Made by a program: the position numbers and the translations under genes | Shown: piece after piece, positions 17,047 through 24,236 of the stretch | How the letters are laid out: each line of letters starts with the position of its first letter | Numbering within the stretch: position 1 is the stretch's first letter | Source: Gloeotrichia echinulata CP02 | GTDB lineage: Bacteria > Cyanobacteriota > Cyanobacteriia > Cyanobacteriales > Nostocaceae | DNA length: 64,000 bases | Assembly (NCBI GenBank): GCA_038087035.1 | Contig: CP051187.1 | Coordinates: 5,089,001 to 5,153,000, forward strand | Reading direction: 5' to 3' | Notes under the pieces: model-generated | Seen by the model: the letters and a program-made list of their open reading frames with translations, nothing else | Databases searched by the model: none | What the model was told of the DNA's origin: nothing

Positions 17047-17673
17047 ATGCAGCAACTAGCAATATTTGGTGGCACATTTGATCCAATTCATTGGGGACAC
17101 CTGCTTGTCGCTGAGACAGCATTGCATCAAGTATCCCTAGAAAAGATAATTTGGGTACCATCGCTCAATCCTCCACACAAACAAACAGCTTTGTTTAGGC
17201 ATCGCTTAGAAATGCTGCAACAAGCTATAAAAGACAACCCTGCATTTACTGTCTCATTAATTGAGGAAAATCGCTCTGGAATATCCTATGCCATCAATAC
17301 CTTAATCGACTTATCTGCTTTTTACCCAAACACTCACTGGTACTACATTGTTGGTTTGGATACATTCCAAACCTTACCCCGGTGGTACCGTGGACACGAA
17401 CTAGCACAAATGTGTGATTGGTTAATTGCACCCAGACTTGTAGGTGGTGAGACTATAGCTCAAAGTGAGCTGATCTGCAAGCAAGTGGAACAACAACTGC
17501 AGAAACAGTCAGTTACCATTCACTGGCAATACCTGCATATACCCTTACTAGGGGTTTCGTCAAGTCTAATTCGCAAATTTGTTCGCGAAGGTCGGTCAAT
17601 TCGTTATTTAGTCCCCGAACCTGTGAGGTTGTACATTACTGCCCACAATCTCTACCTCAACAATCTTGAATAA
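17047..17673 (+). CDS. nadD: nicotinate-nucleotide adenylyltransferase
   Basis: 208 aa. It transfers AMP to nicotinate mononucleotide in NAD synthesis. The nucleotidyltransferase signature GGTFDPIHWGHL (8-19) with the HXGH-type pair, WVPSLNPPHK (36-45), the WYYIVGLDTF region and the C-terminal GVSSSLIRKFVREGRSIRYLVP (ISSTXXR-like) are all present. Positioned 117 bp before gap2 on the same strand. Confidence 0.93.
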   Translation: MQQLAIFGGTFDPIHWGHLLVAETALHQVSLEKIIWVPSLNPPHKQTALFRHRLEMLQQAIKDNPAFTVSLIEENRSGISYAINTLIDLSAFYPNTHWYYIVGLDTFQTLPRWYRGHELAQMCDWLIAPRLVGGETIAQSELICKQVEQQLQKQSVTIHWQYLHIPLLGVSSSLIRKFVREGRSIRYLVPEPVRLYITAHNLYLNNLE

Positions 17674-17789
17674 ATCATGTATTTTTTTCTAGCTACATCA
17701 CTTGAAGGTTATGAATACTTCCCCCCTTTGCGATATGATTGGGGTCAACGATATCAACTTATAAGCATAAATACAGAGGGCAAGATACT

Positions 17790-18803
17790 GTGATTAGAGT
17801 TGCAATCAACGGTTTCGGGCGAATCGGGCGTAACTTTGCACGTTGCTGGGTAGGTAGACAGAATAGCAATATCGACCTGGTGGCTATTAATGACACATCA
17901 GATCCAAAAACGAATGCTCACCTGCTCAAGTATGACTCGATGCTAGGGAAGTTAAAGGATGTTGACATTAAGGCCGATGATAACTCGATAACGGTTAACG
18001 GTAAAACCATTAAATGCGTATCTGACCGCAATCCAGAAAACTTGCCCTGGAAAGATTGGGGGATTGACCTAATTATCGAAGCAACCGGGGTATTTACCAG
18101 CAAAGAAGGGGCACTCAAGCATGTGAATGCAGGCGCCAAGAAGGTTCTGATCACCGCTCCTGGTAAAAATGAAGATGGCACTTTTGTCGTGGGTGTGAAT
18201 CATCACGACTATGACCACAACATACACCACATCATCAGTAATGCCAGCTGTACTACCAACTGCTTGGCTCCCATCGCTAAGGTGTTGCACGAGAAATTTG
18301 GTATCATCAAAGGTACGATGACCACCACCCACAGCTACACCGGCGACCAGCGTTTACTAGACGCTTCTCACCGTGATTTGCGTCGGGCAAGGGCAGCCGC
18401 CATCAACATTGTCCCCACCTCCACTGGTGCGGCAAAAGCAGTAGCACTGGTCATCCCAGACCTCAAAGGTAAATTAAATGGTGTTGCTTTACGTGTACCT
18501 ACCCCCAACGTCTCAATGGTAGATTTCGTGGTACAAGTTGAGAAGCGTACTATTACTGAAGAAGTTAACCAAGCACTCAAAGATGCCGCAGAAGGCCCTC
18601 TAAAAGGCATTTTGGACTACAGCGAACTTCAATTAGTATCATCTGATTATCAAGGCGCTGACGCTTCTTCGATTGTTGATGCCTCCTTGACTTTAGTTTT
18701 GGGTAATGACCTGGTAAAAGTTATGGCTTGGTATGACAATGAGTGGGGCTACAGCCAGCGAGTTCTGGATTTAGCAGAATTGGTCGCCCAAAAGTGGGTT
18801 TAA
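17790..18803 (+). CDS. gap2: glyceraldehyde-3-phosphate dehydrogenase (Gap2-like)
   Basis: 337 aa from GTG (VIRVAINGFGRIGRNFARCW). An ATG 51 nt upstream keeps the frame open, but the added 17 residues do not match the family and 337 aa is the family length. Catalytic cysteine C154 in SNASCTTNC, with His in TMTTTHSYTGDQ. The cofactor loop AINDTSDPKTNAHLL is of the photosynthetic Gap2/GapB type that accepts NADPH, so the likely role is the Calvin cycle and gluconeogenesis. Ends ...WYDNEWGYSQRVLDLAELVAQKW, with no redox-regulated C-terminal extension. Confidence 0.93.
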   Translation: MIRVAINGFGRIGRNFARCWVGRQNSNIDLVAINDTSDPKTNAHLLKYDSMLGKLKDVDIKADDNSITVNGKTIKCVSDRNPENLPWKDWGIDLIIEATGVFTSKEGALKHVNAGAKKVLITAPGKNEDGTFVVGVNHHDYDHNIHHIISNASCTTNCLAPIAKVLHEKFGIIKGTMTTTHSYTGDQRLLDASHRDLRRARAAAINIVPTSTGAAKAVALVIPDLKGKLNGVALRVPTPNVSMVDFVVQVEKRTITEEVNQALKDAAEGPLKGILDYSELQLVSSDYQGADASSIVDASLTLVLGNDLVKVMAWYDNEWGYSQRVLDLAELVAQKWV

Positions 18804-18856
18804 ACGATCAAGTTAGGAGTGAGGAATTAAAACTCATAACTCATAACTTATAACTC

Positions 18857-19870
18857 CTAACTCTGGAAATGTTGAAATCCCTGGCTAAGGTTGAGAACTT
18901 GGTCGGGGATTTCTCTGTTCTCATCGTATAACAGTACGGTTGAGCTTGCTGTTATATTTCCTACAATTGCTGCACTTTGACCTAATTGTTTGACTAACTC
19001 AGATGCTGGCTGTTGTGGCAAGCACAGCACTAATTCAAAATCTTCGCCACCGTATAAACCATATTCTAGGGTTTGCTGTTTTGTCAGTAAGCTTTCAAAA
19101 ACTTTTGGTAAAGGAATTTTCCTGTATTCGATAATAGCCCCAACACTACTGGCGCGACAAATTTGTAAAATTGCGTCTGCTAAACCGTCGCTGCTGTCCA
19201 TACCAGCTATATGAGGGGGGGAAGGAGAATAGGAATCAAAAATTTGCCAGAGGATGGGTAAGACATCTAATCGTGCTTGGGGACGCTGGTGTGCTGCGAT
19301 TAAAGCCGCCTTTTCTGCATCATTAAGGTTTTGTCCTAATGTGGGATTTAACAGCAGTTCTAAGCCCGCACGGGAGGCTCCATGAATACCCGTAACCACA
19401 ATCGCATCCCCAACTTGAGCAGATCCACGGCGGATAATATGATTAGGGCTAACTTGACCGAAGGCGGTGATTGCCAAAGTAGTTATAGGCGATCGCACAA
19501 TATCTCCCCCCACAATTGGGGTATTGTACTTTTGCAGGCATTCTGTCATGCCCTGATACAAACGTTCTACCCAACTCACGCTAAGTTCTCCAGGTAGTCC
19601 TAATCCGACAGTAATTCCCACAGGAGAAGCACCCATTGCTGCTAAATCAGATAAATTAGCAGCAGCAGCTCGCCAGCCTGCATCTTCTGGGGAAGTGGTA
19701 GCATTACTAAAATGCACCCCATCAACCAGTAAATCTGTCGTCACTACTAAAGATGTCCCTGGTGCTGTTAACAATACCGCTGCATCATCCCCAATAATTT
19801 CTGGGGGACAAAAGCGTTGTAATCTTTCTAAAAGACCTTGTTCGCCAATATCTTTAACTTGGTTAGTCAT
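18857..19870 (-). CDS. thiL: thiamine-monophosphate kinase
   Basis: 337 aa. It phosphorylates thiamine phosphate to thiamine diphosphate using ATP. Signatures: IGDDAAVL near residue 27-34, VVTTDLLVDGVHF (42-54), ANLSDLAAMGASPVG (71-85), VGGDIVRSP, then GMDSSDGLADAI and GGEDFELVLCLP near the C-terminus. Convergent with gap2, 53 bp apart. A TCATTTG heptamer array overlaps its start codon region (19867 onward). Confidence 0.95.
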   Translation of the reverse strand: MTNQVKDIGEQGLLERLQRFCPPEIIGDDAAVLLTAPGTSLVVTTDLLVDGVHFSNATTSPEDAGWRAAAANLSDLAAMGASPVGITVGLGLPGELSVSWVERLYQGMTECLQKYNTPIVGGDIVRSPITTLAITAFGQVSPNHIIRRGSAQVGDAIVVTGIHGASRAGLELLLNPTLGQNLNDAEKAALIAAHQRPQARLDVLPILWQIFDSYSPSPPHIAGMDSSDGLADAILQICRASSVGAIIEYRKIPLPKVFESLLTKQQTLEYGLYGGEDFELVLCLPQQPASELVKQLGQSAAIVGNITASSTVLLYDENREIPDQVLNLSQGFQHFQS

Positions 19871-20029
19871 TTGTCATTTGTCATTTGTCATTTGTCATTT
19901 GTCATTTGTCATTTGTCATTTGTCAAGCAACATCACTCTTGACTCTTGACTCTTGACTCTTGACTCTTGACTCTTGACTCTTGACTCTTGACTCTTGACT
20001 CTTGACTCTTGACCCTTGACTCTTAACTC
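19867..20029. repeat. two STRR heptamer arrays
   Basis: TCATTTG is repeated about eight times (19867-19925), directly at the thiL start, and TTGACTC about thirteen times (19935-20028). The first would be the thiL leader, so its copy number could affect spacing to the promoter or ribosome site. Confidence 0.9.
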
Positions 20030-20071
20030 AGCACTCACTGAGGTTAGGATAAGAGTATCGTCTAGGAGGCT

Positions 20072-20650
20072 GTGGGGATGCTAACAACACCAGTAACCAG
20101 CGTCACGTTTGCGGAGTACCTAACTTATGATGATGGTACAGGGTTCCATTATGAACTGGTGGATGGCAGACTAGAACTAATGAATCCACCTACTATTGAA
20201 CATTTTCTGATTACCAAATGGCTTGAACAATTACTGGATGGAGAAATCCAGCGGTTAAATTTACCTTGGCTATCTTTTCGAGAGAGTGGCGTGAGAACGG
20301 GGCAAAATAAATCTAGGTTGACGGACTTGTGTGTGGTGACGCTGGAACAAGCAAAAGAATTGATGAAGGTGTCAGCAGTATTTCAGTCGCCCCCGTTACT
20401 AATTGTCGAAGTGGTCAGTCCAGAGTCTGTGAAACGGGACTATCGCTATAAGCGGTCTGAATATGCGGCGTTAGAGGTTCCTGAGTATTGGATTGTAGAC
20501 CCACTCGAAGGTAAGATTTCTGTATTATTACTAGAGGAAGGACTGTACGAAGAAACAGTTTTTACTAATAGCCAAAATATTAGATCGCGGACGTTTCCAG
20601 AGTTAAGTATTACCGTTGAGCAGGTGTTGAACGCTGGGAATCTTGGCTAG
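20072..20650 (+). CDS. Uma2 family (DUF820) putative endonuclease
   Basis: 192 aa (190 aa if the second ATG at 20078 is used, which has GGGG close upstream). Restriction-endonuclease-like fold: FAEYLTYDDGTGFHYELVDGRLELM, TDLCVVTLEQ near residue 88, LLIVEVVSPES near 110-120, YRYKRSEYAALEVPEYWIVDP near 125-145. Function unknown. It differs strongly in sequence from the Uma2 protein at 1399-1974, so it is a separate family branch, not a local duplicate. Confidence 0.85.
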   Translation: MGMLTTPVTSVTFAEYLTYDDGTGFHYELVDGRLELMNPPTIEHFLITKWLEQLLDGEIQRLNLPWLSFRESGVRTGQNKSRLTDLCVVTLEQAKELMKVSAVFQSPPLLIVEVVSPESVKRDYRYKRSEYAALEVPEYWIVDPLEGKISVLLLEEGLYEETVFTNSQNIRSRTFPELSITVEQVLNAGNLG

Positions 20651-20706
20651 GGACTGACAATTAATTAAATAAAAAAATCTTCACCTTCCTGTAAATAAAC
20701 AACGTG

Positions 20707-20734
20707 GTAGGGGCGCAAGGCCTTGCGCCCCTAC
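20707..20734. repeat. GTAGGGGCG 28-bp palindrome
   Basis: Perfect palindrome identical to those at 2022-2049, 2153-2180 and 27845-27872, with shared right flank (GATCTGTGGT). It lies between the convergent Uma2 and rre1 genes and could work as a two-way terminator. Confidence 0.85.
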
Positions 20735-20765
20735 GATGATCTGTGGTCTAGGAGATTGCTGACTG

Positions 20766-21449
20766 CTATTCAACTAAACCATGCTTAATCGCGAAGCGGA
20801 CAAGTTCGGCTCGGTTACTGGTGTCTGTTTTTCTCAATAAACTGCTAACGTACTTTTCGACTGTCCGCGCACTCAAGTGTAGCTGAAGACCCATTTCCGC
20901 ATTAGAAAAACCATGAGTCAACAGATCTAGCACTTCCTGTTCTCTGGTAGTCAGGGATGAGATGATTTGCGATTGCTGAATATGATTATATTGAGGGTGA
21001 TGTGCTTCCACCGCTTTTGGTTGGGGAGAATTGTTCACATTCCCTTGATGAGAAAAGCGATACTCAGATTGAATAATTTGCGATCGCTCTAATAGATTGC
21101 GAATAGCTGCTGCTAATTCTTCTAACTCAAAAGGCTTAGGCAAGTATAAATCACACCCTGACTGGTAGCCCAGAATTCTTTCCTGGGTCTTTGTACGTGC
21201 GGTTAATAAAATCACAGGTAATAAACGGAACGGTGGTTGTTGACGCACCCGGCGCACCAATTCATAGCCGTTCATTTGCGGCATCACAATATCGGTGACA
21301 ATTAAATCAGGACGATACTCTTCTACCATCATCAACGCCTCTTGACCATCATTAGCTGTGATCACTGAGTAGCCAGACAGTTCAAGATAATCGCTAATTG
21401 ACAGACGAGTACCCAGGTCGTCATCCACTACAAGGATCGTCAAGGGCAT
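20766..21449 (-). CDS. rre1: NarL/LuxR-type response regulator (Rre1/Ycf29-like)
   Basis: 227 aa from MPLTILVVDDD; an upstream in-frame ATG (21521) adds 24 unconserved residues. Receiver domain: acidic pair DD, phospho-acceptor Asp in LIVTDIVMPQMNGYE, Thr in LLTART, Lys in YLPKPFE. C-terminal LuxR helix-turn-helix: LTTREQEVLDLLTHGFSNAEMGLQLHLSARTVEKYVSSLL. Sequence strongly recalls Rre1 (chloroplast Ycf29), a conserved cyanobacterial regulator of stress and chaperone genes, phosphorylated in related species by Hik2-type kinases. No cognate kinase is adjacent. Confidence 0.85.
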   Translation of the reverse strand: MPLTILVVDDDLGTRLSISDYLELSGYSVITANDGQEALMMVEEYRPDLIVTDIVMPQMNGYELVRRVRQQPPFRLLPVILLTARTKTQERILGYQSGCDLYLPKPFELEELAAAIRNLLERSQIIQSEYRFSHQGNVNNSPQPKAVEAHHPQYNHIQQSQIISSLTTREQEVLDLLTHGFSNAEMGLQLHLSARTVEKYVSSLLRKTDTSNRAELVRFAIKHGLVE

Positions 21450-21739
21450 GGACAGTACACCCCTAGCATTTTTGTTACTAAGATATTGTTTTCTCTGAGC
21501 GCTATTAGTGAACACAGGCAAGAATAGTGTCCTTATGTTTCATACTATGACAGGATTACCTGCTAATTACTGTCTGAGGGTTGATTTATAAAGAAAATCT
21601 TAAATCTTTAGAAACGGTTAACGAAGTGTAACGTAACTTCAACTCCTAGAGGGTAGAAAATCCCAATAAATTTGTACTTCGTAACAAATAAGCGATACAA
21701 TACAGCATTTACTGCTTAGATTATTCGGCTCGGACAAGC

Positions 21740-22082
21740 GTCAGGAACCTCAGCCTAAAGGCATGAGGCTTGTAAGAGAAATCAAGCAAGCCGTCCTGAC
21801 CAGCCTATGTCTTAATTGACTACGTTTTTTGAGTCACGACACCGGAGAATGCGAAGCTAGTTCCTCGCTCTGTCATTAGTGGTTAAACAGTTCTAAGGTC
21901 ACTGGAACAGTGCTGCTAGTCTAAAAAGCTCTTAAAACATTGGCGAAGCTAACATTACCCCGAAAGGGAGGGACGAAAGTCCAAACATTATGCGTACAGG
22001 ATTGGGACGTTTGAAACGGTAACTGTCCCGTTGAAAGTGCAACACAAAAGCACACCGAACTAACCAATCCCAAGGCGATAAT
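21740..22082 (+). ncRNA. HEARO/IscB omega-RNA-like structured element, copy 2
   Basis: Ungapped version of the element at 908-1306, without the two insertions seen there. Self-complementary blocks are visible: CCTCAGCCTAAAGGCATGAGG, GCTTGTAAGAGAAATCAAGC, CCCCGAAAGGG, GGGACGAAAGTCC. No IscB-like ORF follows. By family knowledge, IscB omega RNAs carry the guide at their 5' end, which here would be the bases just before 21740. A relic of a tnpB-type left end abuts at 22105. Family assignment is tentative. Confidence 0.5.
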
Positions 22083-22099
22083 GGTATCTAAATTCATTC

Positions 22100-22335
22100 A
22101 ATATAAAGCCGTCCTATAAGGACGGGGTTTCAGACCCAAAGAGTTTGATGAACCATAAGACCTATAATAGGGGCAAGCCGACGGAGGCCAGTTCAGTCCG
22201 AGAATCCCATAGCCTTTTAGGCTACTCACAGCGAATAAATACGCAAATACGCCTTACCCCCATGCATAAATGCAGGGGCTTCCACAGCGCGTTCGCGTAG
22301 CGTCACGAAGTGAAGACTCTGATGAATGTAGAATC
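22100..22335. mobile_element. fragmentary IS200/IS605-type ends and dispersed repeat
   Basis: 22108-22145 (AAAGCCGTCCTATAAGGACGG and GTTTCAGACCCAAAGAG) is a minus-oriented left end like those of the tnpB elements. 22167-22245 resembles the plus-oriented 3' end of a tnpB gene (GQADGGQFSPRIP-like reading, hairpin AGCCTTTTAGGCT). 22288-22313 is another GTTCGCGTAGCGTCACGAAG small dispersed repeat. No intact gene. Confidence 0.5.
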
Positions 22336-22393
22336 TCCTGAATCGAAGTCACATCAGTGTAAATAAAAATATTTAATATACGTATAATTTTCC

Positions 22394-22861
22394 ATGAGCG
22401 ACAAGAGCGAAAGTTACAAAGTTATTAGCGAAAATCGTCAAGCCCGTTATTTGTATGAAATCCTGGAAACCTACGAAGCTGGAATTCAGTTGGTAGGAAC
22501 CGAGGTGAAGTCAATTCGTGCGGGTAAGGTCAATCTCCAAGATGGCTATGCTTTGATTCGCGATGGTGAAGCATGGTTAATTAACGCGCATATCTCCCCT
22601 TACAATGCTAGTGGAAGCTATTTTAATCATGAACCACGCCGCACGCGTAAACTGTTGTTGCATCGCCAAGAAATCCGCAAGCTCATTGGTAAAGTGGAAC
22701 AACAGGGTTTAACTCTAGTGCCTTTGAAGATGTATTTCAAACGCGGTAGAGTAAAAGTGGTTATAGCCCTTGGTAAAGGTAAAAAGCTCCACGATAAGCG
22801 AGAAGACTTGAAAAAACGCCAAGATAAACGGGATATGCAACGGGCAATGAAAAATTATTAA
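22394..22861 (+). CDS. smpB: SsrA-binding protein SmpB
   Basis: 155 aa. It binds tmRNA and is needed for trans-translation rescue of stalled ribosomes. Recognisable: NRQARYLYEILETYEAGIQLVGTEVKSIR, NLQDGYALIRDGEAWLINAHISPY, RRTRKLLLHRQEI, LVPLKMYF, and the basic tail GKGKKLHDKREDLKKRQDKRDMQRAM. Full length. I saw no tmRNA gene next to it. Confidence 0.97.
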   Translation: MSDKSESYKVISENRQARYLYEILETYEAGIQLVGTEVKSIRAGKVNLQDGYALIRDGEAWLINAHISPYNASGSYFNHEPRRTRKLLLHRQEIRKLIGKVEQQGLTLVPLKMYFKRGRVKVVIALGKGKKLHDKREDLKKRQDKRDMQRAMKNY

Positions 22862-22969
22862 TTAATCGGAGTCAGAAACCTCACGGCTACTATAGCGTCT
22901 TTATTCGGCGGCTCAAACACAAAGTAGCCCAGAGTTAATAAAGGCAGGTGATTTAAATGTCTTATCAGA

Positions 22970-23328
22970 AAAATGGGTTTAAAACCTCCCCCTTCTATGG
23001 GGACTTTACATTAGTACGGCTTTAGCTTACCATAGTCAATGTAGTTTGGTAAGCACAATGTTAAAAGCCTACAAGTACAGAATCTATCCAACCAGTGAGC
23101 AAGCGATATTGCTTGCCAAGTCGTTTGGATGTGTACGCTGGTTTTACAACTATGCGCTTAACTTAACTAGCGAAACATATAAAGCAACAGGTAAGGGGTT
23201 AAGTCGTAATGACATCATTAATCTGTTACCGTCATTGAAAAAAGAACATGAATGGTTAACAGAACCCCCCTCTCAATGTTTACAACAAGTAGCTTTGGAC
23301 TTGTCTAGTGCGTTTTTGAATTTCTTTG
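22970..23328 (+). pseudogene. truncated tnpB with its IS200/IS605-type left end
   Basis: A left end (AAAATGGGTTTAAAACC and the following C-rich/G-rich hairpin, 22972-23005) precedes an ORF from ATG 23058: MLKAYKYRIYPTSEQAILLAKSFGCVRWFYNYALNL..., the standard TnpB N-terminal domain. It runs to SSAFLNFFEK and is then cut at 23329 by the 208-bp inverted-repeat element. About 90 of roughly 400 residues remain; RuvC and zinc-finger parts are gone. Confidence 0.85.
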
Positions 23329-23536
23329 AAAAACGGCTCTTCCGTACTTAGCGTGCTGAATTTGTTAAAAAATAAGTTTGAAACCCTTGTGTGGCTCCGA
23401 TAAAAGCCATTATTTTTTGTATTTGAGCTACTGTTACTAAAAATCAAATTATAAACGCCTGTAAGCCTTGTTATTAAAGCAATTTAATCGACTTTCATTA
23501 ATAATTAAGCACGCTACACACGCAAGAGCCGTTTTT
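23329..23536. mobile_element. 208-bp MITE-like element with 34-bp terminal inverted repeats
   Basis: The left end (23329-23362, starting AAAAACGGCTCTT) and the reverse complement of the right end (23503-23536) match at 29 of 34 positions. The inside is AT-rich and has no gene of its own. Left flank is truncated tnpB, right flank is an unrelated nuclease-like gene, so either the insertion was followed by a deletion or it joined a pre-existing boundary. Confidence 0.85.
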
Positions 23537-24073
23537 ATCGAAGAAGTTGGTATATTTCACAATATACCAGAACTTCAGCCTTCTAATTTACTCCAAGAAA
23601 ATTTAATAGATAATGTCCCTTTAGCTATTTCTATTGGCACAGAAAAAGCTCGTTCTGAATTAATTGTCGCTCCTGTATTAGTGGCTTTAAGAAAACATTT
23701 CCAGAAACAAATTAGTTTATTTTCAGGAATTGAATTTAATATAGAACCAGAAAAAGGATTAATAGGGGTTTGTGATTTTCTCATTAGTCTTTCTGCGGAG
23801 CAGTTATTTGTCCAAGCACCTGTGATTACCTTAGTAGAAGCTAAAAATGATAATCTCAAATCAGGACTAGCACAATGTTTAGGAGAAATGTTGGCTGCAC
23901 AAATTTTTAATCAGCGGGGACAAAATCAGATTGAGATAGTTTATGGTGTAGTTACAACAGGAACTGTTTGGCAGTTTTTGTCTTTAAATGCTCAGACCGT
24001 TAAAATTGATTTAGAAGAATATTCTTTAAATAACATATCTGTAATTCTTGGCATATTAGCAAGTTGGCTATAG
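23468..24073 (+). CDS. conserved cyanobacterial PD-(D/E)XK-like protein, both ends altered by MITEs
   Basis: 201-codon frame. Residues from about 37 (SNLLQENLIDNVPLAISIGTEKARSELIVAPVLVALRK) through FSGIEFNIEPEKGLIGVCDFLIS, VITLVEAKNDNLKSGLAQCLGEMLAAQIFN, VYGVVTTGTVWQFL to LGILASWL belong to a widespread cyanobacterial family of unknown role with a nuclease-like core (E...D...VEAK). The first 23 residues come from inside the 208-bp inverted-repeat element, so the native start is lost. The stop codon is supplied by the next element (24069-24175). It may still be expressed as a hybrid, but I consider it a likely pseudogene. Confidence 0.65.
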   Translation: MLLKQFNRLSLIIKHATHARAVFIEEVGIFHNIPELQPSNLLQENLIDNVPLAISIGTEKARSELIVAPVLVALRKHFQKQISLFSGIEFNIEPEKGLIGVCDFLISLSAEQLFVQAPVITLVEAKNDNLKSGLAQCLGEMLAAQIFNQRGQNQIEIVYGVVTTGTVWQFLSLNAQTVKIDLEEYSLNNISVILGILASWL

Positions 24074-24175
24074 CGTTTCTCGCCCTAGTGAGGTACATCG
24101 GTAAGGGCACGGCACTGCCGTGCCCCTACATCGCGTGATACAATTTTGTACCTCATCTGAATAGGAAGTGCTATA
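24069..24175. mobile_element. 107-bp MITE-like element (TATAGC...GAGGTAC ends)
   Basis: Ends TATAGCGTTTC..GTGAGGTAC (24069-24096) and GTACCTCA..GTGCTATA (24148-24175) form imperfect terminal inverted repeats. The centre holds a palindrome with half-site GTAAGGGCACGGCA (24101-24129). Same family as 52859-52964 and the partial copies at 49246-49553. Confidence 0.75.
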
Positions 24176-24236
24176 TCATGATTTCGTTGTGATATTTAAA
24201 GAGTTAGGAATTAATAACTCCTAACTCCTGACTTAA

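Noticed and set aside
22150..22330. tmRNA gene next to smpB
   Set aside because: No GGGGC...GGTTTCGAC start, no tRNA-like ends and no tag-peptide frame; the sequence fits transposon-end remnants better.
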